Below are positions 32,576 to 42,024 of a DNA stretch of 64,000 bases, in pieces. The stretch spans positions 124,001 to 188,000 of IMG/VR virus record IMGVR_UViG_3300050821_009835; one strand, given 5' to 3'. A program made the position numbers and the translations under genes. Origin of the DNA: a virus. Under the pieces are notes generated by a model that did no database searches, was not told the origin of the DNA, and worked only from the letters and a program-made list of their open reading frames with translations. How positions within the stretch are numbered: position 1 is the stretch's first letter; each line of letters opens with the position of its first letter.

Positions 32576-34330
32576 TTAAACCTTTGCCTTTGGGCGCAGG
32601 AATTGAATCGAATCCGTCCACCATTTCGGCAACACATACTGGTTCTTGGTGAGGAAAAACTCAAAAGCTGAGTCTAAGATATATGTATGACTCTTATCAG
32701 TTTTTGATCGTACAGTTCGGCCCGTGGCTTGCACCATTGCAAGTGCTGTCAACCACTGATAATATGCCGGGTCTCGCTCCAAACGAGCTTTCTGATAAAC
32801 ATCCAGGGCTGGGTACATTACTTTACAGATTATCGCGAACCGACCTAGATCATCTTTAAGATCCAATCCTTCACCCATTGAAGGGGACATAAGCACCGTG
32901 GGTTCCAAACTTTCCATGTGCCGCACTATAGCAGCTTCACGGTTCCCTTGCTCCGAATTATGGGTAATAATTCTAGGACCAAATCCTCGAGAAGTCAAAT
33001 ATTCCACAAGGTAATTCGTGATCTTGTAGCTATGGGTATGGATGATGCCCTTCTTCCCTGCGTATTTAGTCAACAACTGAACAACACCATCCGCCATATG
33101 AGGCATCGTTTGTTCGATGAACTTCTGTGACATTGATCCGCAAGGCCAGAAGAAGATTGGGCGATTCTCCAGCGGGAATTCACTGCCTAGCTTCACGATC
33201 GTGGCTTCTTCTTTAGAGATGCCCAAATTGCGCATGACGGTTGTGAAGTCGAGAATCGTCGCGCTCATCATCAGAATCTTGTTTGCTTTGCTGAAAAGAA
33301 CCTCATCCGCAAACAACGTCGCGGTCAACGGTTTAATGGTGAGATTACCCGATTCCTTGCTGTTCTTATCCGTGTTGGTCCAGCATAGCCAATTACTCGG
33401 ATCATTACTGTTGATGAAGCGATTCAGGCGGCAAGTGTACTTATCATACGAATCGAGTTTCTTAGCATACTTAATGGCTTCATCTCGATTGCCTGAAAGT
33501 TTGGCTTCTTCAAGAAGATCTTCCAGCTTTTGCATGTAAGTTACTAGAGCAGGGCGAAATGCACTGACTAACCATTCATAAGTTTTGGCATTCTCACCCG
33601 GCTTGATAAAAGGCATCGGACCAGCACCGACTTCCTCATTACGCTTGCGAGTGATGACAGTATCAGTGAAGCCTAAGACTTGTGATTCAACATTATGCCC
33701 TTCATCCAGCACCAGCATTTCTCGAGTACCCAGCTGCCCAGCATATTGCGTCTCATTCAGGAAATAGGCGAAATTCATCGTACCAACGCCAGAACTCAGC
33801 ATTGTTCTTTTCGCGTATCTGTAAGGGCAACTCTCACAAACCGTCCGCTCATCACCCTGCTTTGCAGAATTGTTGAGAAGGGCACCCGTATCACAATCAG
33901 TATCGTGATCGCTACACCAATAGTTTGACTTGCCTTTAAGTTCTACCAGACCCATTTCTTCAAAATCTGACATGTATTGTGCAGTTAGAGATTTTTGCGG
34001 GGATAAAATATACCCGCCAACTCGATGTTTATCCCCACCATAGCACGGTTTGGTCTTTGCCCATGACGCGGCAGCAATTGCCAGTCCGGATTTTCCTGTG
34101 CCTGTTGGAGCCTCTATGATTACGAACTTCTTTTCTTGCTCATAGGATTTTTCAACGGCAGAAAGGGAAGCATCTTGTGAAGGGCGAACAGCCTCAAAAG
34201 GGAAGTGGTCACGCAGATTGGGCGAGAAGTTGGTTTGGATGTTCATCCGCTTCTTGCCACTAGAAAGTTTTGGTGTCGATTCGAGTTGAACCAGCGGGTT
34301 ATTGACGGTTGCCATCTTCTCTCCACTCAT
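32576..34330 (-). CDS. XPD/DinG-like superfamily 2 helicase with Fe-S cysteines
   Basis: This 584-residue protein has Walker A EAPTGTGKSGLA near residue 74, the DEAH-like LVLDEGHNVE near residue 205, and motif VI-like QATGRTVRSK near residue 540. Between motifs I and II four cysteines (YWCSDHDTDCDTG ... VCESCPYRYA) fit the iron-sulphur cluster of XPD/DinG/Rad3 helicases, which unwind 5'-3'. It likely acts in replication or repair. Confidence 0.85.
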   Translation of the reverse strand: MSGEKMATVNNPLVQLESTPKLSSGKKRMNIQTNFSPNLRDHFPFEAVRPSQDASLSAVEKSYEQEKKFVIIEAPTGTGKSGLAIAAASWAKTKPCYGGDKHRVGGYILSPQKSLTAQYMSDFEEMGLVELKGKSNYWCSDHDTDCDTGALLNNSAKQGDERTVCESCPYRYAKRTMLSSGVGTMNFAYFLNETQYAGQLGTREMLVLDEGHNVESQVLGFTDTVITRKRNEEVGAGPMPFIKPGENAKTYEWLVSAFRPALVTYMQKLEDLLEEAKLSGNRDEAIKYAKKLDSYDKYTCRLNRFINSNDPSNWLCWTNTDKNSKESGNLTIKPLTATLFADEVLFSKANKILMMSATILDFTTVMRNLGISKEEATIVKLGSEFPLENRPIFFWPCGSMSQKFIEQTMPHMADGVVQLLTKYAGKKGIIHTHSYKITNYLVEYLTSRGFGPRIITHNSEQGNREAAIVRHMESLEPTVLMSPSMGEGLDLKDDLGRFAIICKVMYPALDVYQKARLERDPAYYQWLTALAMVQATGRTVRSKTDKSHTYILDSAFEFFLTKNQYVLPKWWTDSIQFLRPKAKV

Positions 34331-34357
34331 ATTATACGGTTGGGGCGAGAGGATCAG

Positions 34358-34597
34358 CTAAATCTGCTCTTGACGTTCAACTGAACAACGAATTGGTGGC
34401 AGCTGCCCAAAAGTCTTTAATGTTAAGTACAGATACCCAGTTAAAAATAAGAGGAATCGCTCGCGTAGAGTCAATCGCCATTTGGTTTCCACGTAAGGCC
34501 CGATAATATTTGCTGGAAGTGTTAAATACTGTGGTTGACTCTTAGCTATTTCAACAAAACGTGCGTTCACACGAAGTTCTGGTTTAATGGGTTTCAT
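34358..34597 (-). CDS. Small hypothetical protein
   Basis: This 79-residue basic protein has a hydrophobic stretch (RFLLFLTGYLYLTLKTFG) that may be membrane-associated. It overlaps the following gene by 4 bases (ATGA). The function is unknown. Confidence 0.5.
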   Translation of the reverse strand: MKPIKPELRVNARFVEIAKSQPQYLTLPANIIGPYVETKWRLTLRERFLLFLTGYLYLTLKTFGQLPPIRCSVERQEQI

Positions 34598-35259
34598 AGT
34601 ATCGCTCTAAAACAATCACTTGTGCAACTGTAACGTTGCAAGGCTTCCTTCTTACAAATACTAAGTTCTTCGTCATGAAGAAACTCCAAAATGTTTTCCG
34701 CAATATCCCAAATCTTCGCACGAAACTGATTATCCTTCATTCCAGAGAGATTTGCACAATACAACTGGAGCCTGCCTATGTGGTGTTCGCAAAAATCACG
34801 AGGCAGGCCACTATATACTTCCACCCCGCACTTTCGAAGAAGAAGAATAGCATCCTCCAATCTTTGCTGAGGCGCATCAATGTGATTATAGATACAGCAA
34901 AGTTTAAACCATAATTTCTGGCGAGTAGAAAGATCATCCCATTTTGGTGCTGCTCGAACTGCTAGTGCAACAAGGATGTCCGCCTCCATTTGCTCAACCC
35001 GAAGGAAATTCAAGCACCCTTGAATTTCCTCTGGTTCCATACTGAGAAAACGTTCGCGACGACGTTCTTTTTCTTCTCGTATCAGACGAGACGAGCAAGC
35101 AGCTTCGCCTGCTTCGCCTACACAGCACAAAACTAATTCTTGATAAGGAATTGAAGGAAGGCTGGTTTCATCAAACCTTTTACCGTGAGCGATTAAATCA
35201 TCACGTAGAAGATAAAAATTCTGCCTCGGGGTTCCCAGGTTCTCTATTTCGATTTTCAT
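34594..35259 (-). CDS. Hypothetical helical protein
   Basis: This 221-residue, Cys- and Leu-rich protein is mostly helical (EREERRRERFLSMEPEEIQG-like region near residue 70). No family is recognised. It lies before the helicase-associated small gene. Confidence 0.55.
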   Translation of the reverse strand: MKIEIENLGTPRQNFYLLRDDLIAHGKRFDETSLPSIPYQELVLCCVGEAGEAACSSRLIREEKERRRERFLSMEPEEIQGCLNFLRVEQMEADILVALAVRAAPKWDDLSTRQKLWFKLCCIYNHIDAPQQRLEDAILLLRKCGVEVYSGLPRDFCEHHIGRLQLYCANLSGMKDNQFRAKIWDIAENILEFLHDEELSICKKEALQRYSCTSDCFRAIL

Positions 35260-35356
35260 GCGTCACACGCCCAGCCCCAAGGCATGCCTTGCAAAGTTGG
35301 TCATGAATCTCACCATCTCCATCACAGGCTGGGCAAATATCGTCTTCAGGAAGCAT
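35201..35356 (-). CDS. DnaJ-like zinc-finger protein
   Basis: From the likely start at 35356 (MLPEDDICPACDGDGEIHDQ) the 51-residue protein has one CxxCxGxG...CxxCxGxG module, the DnaJ-type zinc finger (CPACDGDG and CKACLGAG). Such single modules occur as small phage proteins of unknown function. It overlaps its neighbours on both sides. Confidence 0.65.
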   Translation of the reverse strand: MLPEDDICPACDGDGEIHDQLCKACLGAGRVTHENRNREPGNPEAEFLSST

Positions 35357-35624
35357 TAGGAATTCGAGGTTCAAATTCGAGTGTGTCCAAATTAAGCTGC
35401 CAAACAGCAACATCAATGGCTAAGTCTTTCACCAATCCAGAAATCCAGTCTCGAAAACTCGCATCTGCTGTTCGCGCATGCGTTGTAGCATTCTGAAATT
35501 GAATTTGAGAATTGAGTTGTTGCCACTGTAGTTCCCGAGTTTTATATTTTTGAAAAACATCGAGAGTGGGTTTTACAGGTGGAGAAGACTTTGGAGACGC
35601 CGATTCTATTACTTCCGTTGCCAT
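35346..35624 (-). CDS. Hypothetical protein
   Basis: This 92-residue helical protein (YKTRELQWQQLNSQIQFQNA) has no recognised family. Two AGTATTGAA/ATATTGAA motifs lie just upstream of the ATG, suggesting its own promoter. Confidence 0.55.
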   Translation of the reverse strand: MATEVIESASPKSSPPVKPTLDVFQKYKTRELQWQQLNSQIQFQNATTHARTADASFRDWISGLVKDLAIDVAVWQLNLDTLEFEPRIPNAS

Positions 35625-35659
35625 AACGTTTCAATACTTGATTGCATAACGTTTCAATA

Positions 35660-36331
35660 TCAATTTGCCAAACCTACTATTTGCCAAGTAGTGGATCCAT
35701 CAGACTCTAAAACTACACACTGACCCTGGTTGGTTAAAACATAGGAAGTCATGGAGAAAGCCGCCCCTATAAATTGCCCGGCTACGGGGTTCAAGGAAGC
35801 ACCCCCTCCTGTGGTTGCTGTCAAAATCGCTTTGATGGTCTGGCCTTGGTATAAAGTAGCATCAGGTAGCTGAATTGGTGCATTCCCAGAAGCGCCGACT
35901 GAAATTTTCACTAAAGTCTTAAAGTTGGTTCCTCCAGCAGCCACAGTACCTCCAGAAGCCGTGAAAGTCTGTACGCTATCCCCCATATTTGCCCAAGCAG
36001 CAGCTGTAGAACTCGTGGCCACAAGTACCTGCCCTGAACTTGGCGGGGTGCTGCTAATTTGTACCCCGTAAATCTTATTGGCATTGATGATACCCGAACC
36101 AGAGAATGTTAAATTGGCCCCACTGCCCACTACCATTAAAGCACTGGTATTAGTACCACTAAGGAGATTCTCAAATCCAGCGGCGGCTCCCGCCGAAAAG
36201 AAACTTGGATCCAAAGTTCCATCGCTGTTTGTCACAATAGGAACACCTGGAGCGGCAGGGCTTGTAGCTGCACCCTCAACAAGATCATAGAAGAAGGTTT
36301 GCTGGTTAAGAATTAGAAGAATTGTGGCCAT
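35660..36331 (-). CDS. Tail-fibre-like protein
   Basis: This 223-residue beta-rich protein has a glycine/alanine-rich body and a C-terminal half resembling phage fibre tips (TATTGGGASLNPVAGQFIG, ending STTWQIVGLAN). It shares composition with the 553- and 149-residue fibre-like proteins downstream. No signal peptide is present. Confidence 0.65.
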   Translation of the reverse strand: MATILLILNQQTFFYDLVEGAATSPAAPGVPIVTNSDGTLDPSFFSAGAAAGFENLLSGTNTSALMVVGSGANLTFSGSGIINANKIYGVQISSTPPSSGQVLVATSSTAAAWANMGDSVQTFTASGGTVAAGGTNFKTLVKISVGASGNAPIQLPDATLYQGQTIKAILTATTGGGASLNPVAGQFIGAAFSMTSYVLTNQGQCVVLESDGSTTWQIVGLAN

Positions 36332-36365
36332 TGGTCCTTTTCAAGCTCGATAATGCTTCTAAAAG

Positions 36366-38777
36366 TCAGTTGATTGTTCCATTGTTTAGTATAGCATTGT
36401 TGATAGTAACCACAGGACTCCCACCCGAGGATACCCCAGTTCCAGTCAATGGCAGCAAATCCGGAGAGGATGCTGCGTTCGAAGCTACGTTCACGTTCGC
36501 CGAGTAAGAAATTGCGCTGGTCGGCGTAAACGTAACCACAATATTACAGGACGCACTGGCAGCCAGTGTTGAACTGCAAGTTCCCGCACCCGTCAGCGTG
36601 TAAGCCGCCGCCCCGGTACCCGTCAGCGAGATGACGATACTGCTCAGCGTCGCCGTTCCGGTATTCGTAAGAACTATCGTCTGCGGACTGCTAGTGGTAG
36701 TTACCGCTTGATTGCCGAAGGCCAGGCTAGATGGGCTATAACTAGTTGCTGGAGCTGGTGCCGTACCCTGAAATGGGTGAGGATAAGTAAATCCACTGCC
36801 CCAAGTGGGGGAACATGTATTCGGGAAAAAGTCCGTCCCAGAAATTAAGTACGGGGCGTCCGCCGCGTTCGGTACATTGATGATCGAACCAGTCAACCCG
36901 GAAATTGTATTGTTACATGCATAGATAGGAGCGGATACCTGACCCGGCCCATATCCCGGTTGATCCCTGAACGGCTTCGTGCCGTTCGTATTATCTACAT
37001 ATCGAGTACAGGTGCCCCCGCTCACGCATTGAGTCTCGTTATCGGTGGACAGAAACTTTTGCGGGCTAGATGTAGCCACCACGCCTCCTGCGTTCGCCCA
37101 GGCGCTCCCGTTGTCAATTGTAAGATCAACGAAGCACGTGCCGAAAAGTGTTCCCGCTCCCAATCCCGCCCCAGCAGTGAATTGAAAACTTGTAGCGTTG
37201 CTGGCCGTCACCGACCAAAGACCGTTGTAACCACTCGGCGTAATATCCATGCAAGCTACATTGTTTGTTCCCGTGCCAGGATTCAGCGTACTAGTGATCG
37301 TGACGGTTGTCGAAGACTCGCTCGCTGCCGTCACCGGGATTGGGGTAGAAATCGTCTGGTTGAAGGGGTTGGGACGGCTTCCTCCACTCGTAAACGCTTT
37401 AACGGCCTTGTAATTATAGGTTCCGGAATTGTTAGAGGTGGGACCGATTACTGCGTCCGCTGCGTAGGCATTGCTGGCTTGCCAGTCGGAAGCACCAAGA
37501 GTATTTTGAACTCCGTCAATTCCATTCACTTCCCAATTAAGATCAGGTCCTCCCGTGCCTAGTCTAGCAGCGTCAGTGGGTTGGTCTACTCGATAGATCG
37601 CTAATGGGCAAGGACTCCAGCCTCCACCACCGCTATTAAGGAACGTGTTATTCTCTAAAATCCCCGTACCACTACGCCAGTTGCACAGGATGATCGAACT
37701 GGCACTAGGATTGTCCCAAGTAAGGCTATACAGTTCTAATCCGATTGTGCCTCGCGTTTCGCCGCTGTCGTACCCGTGCCCACCCGCAATGAAAGAACCG
37801 ATACCATATGAGTAGCGTAAAGCGAGACTGCCCCCTGTATAAAAATCAGCGACTCCTTCAGTCCCGTTCGTGGCGAAGTAAAAGAAACTGTCTTCGACGT
37901 ACTGTTCATTCTCCGTACCCACGGGATTAGGAAGCAGCCAATTAGAGAATCCATCCGTACCGAAGTCTCCGTAAATTTCAAATGGTGCCGTAGGCGGCCC
38001 TGCCGACGAGTCCTGGTACAGAAGGTGATCACTCAAGCCATTCATGTCCAAAATTGCAAACAGTCGAGGATCGGCGTTCGGAGACTTGATGTGGATATGA
38101 TCGATACGGTAACCGAGAGTTCCTACGGCTCCTACAAGTTGAAGGAGGCCGTTTGAGTACGCAGAATTAGGAGTTAGCGTCATTCCAGTCAGCCGTACAA
38201 ATGCCGTATTGGCTGCTCCTGTGATGTTCAATGTTTGCACACCACTTGCGGCCAATGTCAAATTGGTATTGTCCGTAACGATCATCGGGACTACATAGTT
38301 AGCCCCTGAGAGAGTGGGCACAGTACCCGTAGTGATAAGCGTGGTAGGAGAACTGACTGAAGAAATTGTATAGGGTTTGCCAGCTACGTAAACGGTGCCC
38401 GTCCAGCCCGTATTGAACATCGTACCAGAGACATAAGTAACGGTCGTTCCACTGCTATTCACAGTGCCAGAGCCAGAAATACCCCCGGAACTTGCACCGC
38501 AACCGAATTGACAGGTGTTTGCTCCTTCAATAGTGAGCGCAGGATTGTTTGTACCTGTAAAGGCGGGACAGCCCGTTGGGGGACTTGCGGTAATCCCAGT
38601 ACCTAAAGAAGTAGCCGAACAGCTAGGAATCTTGACTATCGTATTGCATGCGGAAACTGAGTTCAACGCCGTCTGTATATCCGAAGCTGAACACGAATTC
38701 GCGTTAATAATCGTCTGCGCACTCGCCCCAAGGACAAGCAAGAGCAGCAAGATAGCAGCGAGGAAAATTTTCTTCAT
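36366..38777 (-). CDS. Secreted 803-residue protein with ASH (choice-of-anchor D) domain
   Basis: A signal peptide (MKKIFLAAILLLLLVLGASA) is followed by a long beta-helix-like region and, near residue 700, an ASH/choice-of-anchor D domain: SPSSLAFGNQAVTTTSSPQT, then ASCNIVVTFTPTSAISYSA and SSPDLLPLTGTG. Beta-helical parts fit a pectate-lyase-like or adhesin fold. Such modules are abundant in Acidobacteriota secreted proteins. A phage role in depolymerase or host-surface interaction is inferred. Confidence 0.75.
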   Translation of the reverse strand: MKKIFLAAILLLLLVLGASAQTIINANSCSASDIQTALNSVSACNTIVKIPSCSATSLGTGITASPPTGCPAFTGTNNPALTIEGANTCQFGCGASSGGISGSGTVNSSGTTVTYVSGTMFNTGWTGTVYVAGKPYTISSVSSPTTLITTGTVPTLSGANYVVPMIVTDNTNLTLAASGVQTLNITGAANTAFVRLTGMTLTPNSAYSNGLLQLVGAVGTLGYRIDHIHIKSPNADPRLFAILDMNGLSDHLLYQDSSAGPPTAPFEIYGDFGTDGFSNWLLPNPVGTENEQYVEDSFFYFATNGTEGVADFYTGGSLALRYSYGIGSFIAGGHGYDSGETRGTIGLELYSLTWDNPSASSIILCNWRSGTGILENNTFLNSGGGGWSPCPLAIYRVDQPTDAARLGTGGPDLNWEVNGIDGVQNTLGASDWQASNAYAADAVIGPTSNNSGTYNYKAVKAFTSGGSRPNPFNQTISTPIPVTAASESSTTVTITSTLNPGTGTNNVACMDITPSGYNGLWSVTASNATSFQFTAGAGLGAGTLFGTCFVDLTIDNGSAWANAGGVVATSSPQKFLSTDNETQCVSGGTCTRYVDNTNGTKPFRDQPGYGPGQVSAPIYACNNTISGLTGSIINVPNAADAPYLISGTDFFPNTCSPTWGSGFTYPHPFQGTAPAPATSYSPSSLAFGNQAVTTTSSPQTIVLTNTGTATLSSIVISLTGTGAAAYTLTGAGTCSSTLAASASCNIVVTFTPTSAISYSANVNVASNAASSPDLLPLTGTGVSSGGSPVVTINNAILNNGTIN

Positions 38778-39148
38778 TCACAACTCCAGGTGAACGTATC
38801 GTGGCACTCGACCGTCAAACCGTGAGATGTGCCTAAATCTTGACTCGGTTTAATGTCAAACGCTCCGCCGTCCGAACAAGATTGTTTTCCATCCCGTACC
38901 ATCGGGTGGCTATCGTGTCGCTGAATAAACCCACACCCATTTGACGCTTTAAAGTAGATTGAACTTCTGATTCCCACAACAGAACGAGGAGTGGCTGCTG
39001 TACGGCACTCTGAAATAGTCAATTCATTACCGTGGCGGGCATAGCAAGTGCGCTCGCTGAGCACGGTTTCTCCCTCAGCAATTCCCGCTACTTTGTTCTG
39101 GGCTGCCGCCGCGAGACAAAAGAGAAGAACGCACAAGAAACGCTTCAT
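38774..39148 (-). CDS. Small secreted protein
   Basis: From the ATG at 39148 (overlapping the previous stop) the protein starts MKRFLCVLLFCLAAAAQNK, a signal peptide. The mature 100 residues contain several Cys (likely disulphides) but no recognised fold. It belongs to the string of secreted-type genes. Confidence 0.65.
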   Translation of the reverse strand: MKRFLCVLLFCLAAAAQNKVAGIAEGETVLSERTCYARHGNELTISECRTAATPRSVVGIRSSIYFKASNGCGFIQRHDSHPMVRDGKQSCSDGGAFDIKPSQDLGTSHGLTVECHDTFTWSCE

Positions 39149-39825
39149 TGCACCGACCCCGCTGACCAAGTATTAAGCTGATTGACAGTCGAACCTGACC
39201 CAGAATCAACATCAATTCCAGGGTTTCCTGTAGTGTAAGTTGTGTCCGTTGCAGTCGGCGAAAGAGCCACACCATTCACTTTTAAAGTCAATACACTCCC
39301 CTTAATTTGCAGATTAACGATATCACCGAGTGCTGGCGTTTGAGAATAGGTTTGGAGAGTCGTAAACCCACCTGGTTGATCTGATCTCTGAATATAATAA
39401 GTGGTTGAACTTATGTGTGTTTCCGCCCCTCCACAATATCCCGTTAAATGACCACTGCTTCCAGCTGCGCGAACACATACCATAGTTGTATTAGAACCTG
39501 AAATCGTGCCGAGCGTTGCCTGAGCAAACTGATTATTAGTCCAGGTAAATCCTGTCCGATCATCACAAGAAGCAAACCCAGCAACACCACCATTTGGCGT
39601 AGAGATTTTACCATCGTTACAGGCGCTACTATAAGGCGAATTCTCCCAATTAGCATTGTAAGTATGCAGATTCGTTGCAGCCGTACCACTGAACGTATCC
39701 GTATCGAGTATCGTTTGACCACCAGCCGGAGGCTGAGGTTCAAGAAGCCCAGGCATTACCCCCTGGGCATAAGCAGAAATCGAAAGAATAATAATTAGAA
39801 ATAGGCGGGTTAGTTGTTTGTCCAT
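39145..39825 (-). CDS. Secreted concanavalin/LamG-like protein
   Basis: The start at 39825 gives MDKQLTRLFLIIILSISAYA as a signal peptide and removes an unconvincing 67-residue extension. The mature part is beta-rich (DTDTFSGTAATNLHTYNANW, then YIQRSDQPGGFTTLQTY and VLTLKVNGVA), the pattern of LamG/concanavalin-like sugar-binding folds. It overlaps the fibre-like gene's stop and precedes the small secreted gene. Confidence 0.65.
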   Translation of the reverse strand: MDKQLTRLFLIIILSISAYAQGVMPGLLEPQPPAGGQTILDTDTFSGTAATNLHTYNANWENSPYSSACNDGKISTPNGGVAGFASCDDRTGFTWTNNQFAQATLGTISGSNTTMVCVRAAGSSGHLTGYCGGAETHISSTTYYIQRSDQPGGFTTLQTYSQTPALGDIVNLQIKGSVLTLKVNGVALSPTATDTTYTTGNPGIDVDSGSGSTVNQLNTWSAGSVQ

Positions 39826-41471
39826 GCTGTCGTCGCTCCTGCTCCAATGGCTTCCCAAGTGGTGGAATCTGTATCTTGTACGCAGAGGAAATCCCCTGCA
39901 CTTCCAGGTGATACCAAGCCAGTGGCTGAACCCGCAGTACCCGCTATCCCCTTGTAGTACATCGTCACACCCGTGGTAGGAACAAACGAAACAGCGTGAG
40001 CTACAGTGTGGTAATTCCCCACACAAATCGCCGCACCAGAACCCGTAGGCACAGGTAAATCAACGACATAAGCTCCAGAGGTGTTGTTATAAATAACCTG
40101 ATTCTGAAGAGTAGCACTAAACGGCGACCCAGTAGTCTTCACGAATTTACAACCTAATCCCGTGTATGCTGTGGTTGCTATGGTGGCAGAATTATCACAA
40201 GCTGACGGAGCGGCATTTGGGGCTTTAAACAGCGTAGACCCATTCACCTGAAAATCTGCAATGTCTACGCTCGTCCCCGAGGGGTTATTGAAGATTGCAC
40301 CCACCGTAGACGTGCTCCCGGAAGTCGCAGTCACCTGAGTAAACGCGCCAGTGCTCGGAGTCGTTCCGCCGATAGCTCCAGGACTAGGGAAGGATGACGT
40401 AGACGCACCCAGCGCGACGGAAGTCCCAGCAATGTTGATTGTTGAGTTCGCTAAAGCGGCATTTGGCACTGAACCAAAACTAGGATCAGCACCAGTATTG
40501 CCAAGGAGCACTGTGTTTGTCGTTCCCACAGCCGTACCTCCAAGCTGTGTTGTGGTGCCCTCATTTAATGTAACACCATGAGCAGTGCTAACGCTATTAA
40601 CATTAACAGAACCACCCAGTGAAGTGGATTGTCCTTGCACAGTAATGGAAGAATTAGAAAGAGCCGCATTCGCGACTGTTCCGAAACTTGGATCTGCCCC
40701 CGTATTTCCAAGCAAAACGGTATTATTTGTACCGACTGCCGTTCCTCCCAATTGAGTTGCCGCTCCTTCATTCAAAGCGACACCATGAGCAGTCGTCACG
40801 CTGTTGATGTTGACCGATCCACCCAGTGAAGTAGACTGCCCTTGAACTGTTATCGAGGAGTTAGTTAAAGAGCCATTACCAATATTCGTAAGTGTGTTGC
40901 TCGCCCCACTGATCGTCTTATTCGTTAATGTCTGAATGTCCGACGTACCAACTACTGTTCCCGCAGGTGCCGCTACGCTCCCTACTACACCCGTTGCCGT
41001 GGTTACTGTAACCAATCCAGTAGAAAGTGCTCCTGGTAGCAAGAATCCCGCAGCAGAATGTAAGTCCAAAATGCCACTCCCTCCTGCTGTGATCGTGTGA
41101 CCAGAAAAAGTAAAATCACCCACGCAGCCAAAGACTCCGGCATTATCATACTGAAGAGATGATCCTGTCGTCGTGCAAGGTGTCCCGCTGACGGATACCC
41201 AGGAGGGTACGCCAGTGCTAGTCTCTTGGAGGACTCTAGTTCCCGAAGTGTTTCCAGGCAAAAGCGCCCAAAAAGTGCATTGTCCGGATGAAAAAGTTGC
41301 GCAATAAACCAAGTCCCCCGATTCCAATGCCGGGGGGAACAGATTTATACGGTCCTGTGCCGCTGTTTGCCCCCCAGTACCACCCTGAGGAATGCGAAGA
41401 ACAGTTTGCGCAAATGCAGAGAGTGAGAGCATTAATACTAAAGCGGCGAGGAATTTTGTGACGTTGCGCAT
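39810..41471 (-). CDS. Tail-fibre-like protein with signal-peptide-like start
   Basis: This 553-residue protein starts MRNVTKFLAALVLMLSLSAFA, unexpectedly a signal peptide, then VLRIPQGGTGGQTAAQDRIN, a motif typical of phage tail fibres. Residues 210-340 contain two copies of a longer repeat (SNSSITVQGQSTSLGGSVN then AVGTNNTVLLGNTGADPSFG). The DNA repeat spans about 40440-40870. A fibre exported to the cell surface, or a host-derived domain swap, are both possible. Confidence 0.7.
   Translation of the reverse strand: MRNVTKFLAALVLMLSLSAFAQTVLRIPQGGTGGQTAAQDRINLFPPALESGDLVYCATFSSGQCTFWALLPGNTSGTRVLQETSTGVPSWVSVSGTPCTTTGSSLQYDNAGVFGCVGDFTFSGHTITAGGSGILDLHSAAGFLLPGALSTGLVTVTTATGVVGSVAAPAGTVVGTSDIQTLTNKTISGASNTLTNIGNGSLTNSSITVQGQSTSLGGSVNINSVTTAHGVALNEGAATQLGGTAVGTNNTVLLGNTGADPSFGTVANAALSNSSITVQGQSTSLGGSVNVNSVSTAHGVTLNEGTTTQLGGTAVGTTNTVLLGNTGADPSFGSVPNAALANSTINIAGTSVALGASTSSFPSPGAIGGTTPSTGAFTQVTATSGSTSTVGAIFNNPSGTSVDIADFQVNGSTLFKAPNAAPSACDNSATIATTAYTGLGCKFVKTTGSPFSATLQNQVIYNNTSGAYVVDLPVPTGSGAAICVGNYHTVAHAVSFVPTTGVTMYYKGIAGTAGSATGLVSPGSAGDFLCVQDTDSTTWEAIGAGATTAWTNN
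40440..40870 (-). repeat. Internal tandem repeat in the fibre gene
   Basis: Two to three copies of a unit of about 190 bases encode the SSITVQGQSTSLGGSV/AVGTNNTVLLGNTGADPSF modules. The copies differ at many third positions. Confidence 0.6.
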
Positions 41472-41482
41472 AATAGTCCTTT

Positions 41483-41932
41483 TTAAAATCTGTACCAGGC
41501 GGCTAGATCAGATCCCAGTACAGGAGCAGTAAAAATGGCGATGGTAGAACCTGAAAGAGTAAAATCAATTCCTGAACTCAACACTTGCCCATTCTCAACA
41601 AGAATTAGGCTGGCGGCGGGGTTCGGAATATGGGCTAGAGTAAAAGTTGCATTAAAGCCATCAATAACACCTGCCGGGGTTTCCGCATCAGAAAAATTTG
41701 GAACATTTCCGCCAGACTGTCCACTATTGGAAATGAAGCCTAAAGAAATATTTGATCCGGATATGGCTGAAACTGCAAGCAAATCCCCAACATTGTATGG
41801 AGCGGCATTTGGCAACTGAATGAAGAGGTCACCGCCCAATGGTTGTGCGCCAATAGCCACCTGACCCACTAAAGAACCTGTGGCGATAAAATACCCATTA
41901 ATCAGTTGATATTGTGGCGTTTGCCAGCTCAT
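41483..41932 (-). CDS. Tail-fibre-associated beta protein
   Basis: This 149-residue protein has the segment ETPAGVIDGFNATFTLAHIP and then NPAASLILVENGQVL, a pattern I recognise from phage tail and fibre connector proteins. It lies upstream of the 553-residue fibre-like gene. Confidence 0.7.
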   Translation of the reverse strand: MSWQTPQYQLINGYFIATGSLVGQVAIGAQPLGGDLFIQLPNAAPYNVGDLLAVSAISGSNISLGFISNSGQSGGNVPNFSDAETPAGVIDGFNATFTLAHIPNPAASLILVENGQVLSSGIDFTLSGSTIAIFTAPVLGSDLAAWYRF

Positions 41933-42024
41933 AGATGTTTTGCCTTTAGATTTCTGACCTTGAAATGCTTCTATCTATTATGGAAGCCAGAAAGTCAACC
42001 TATTTATTTTTGGAAGCCAGAAAG

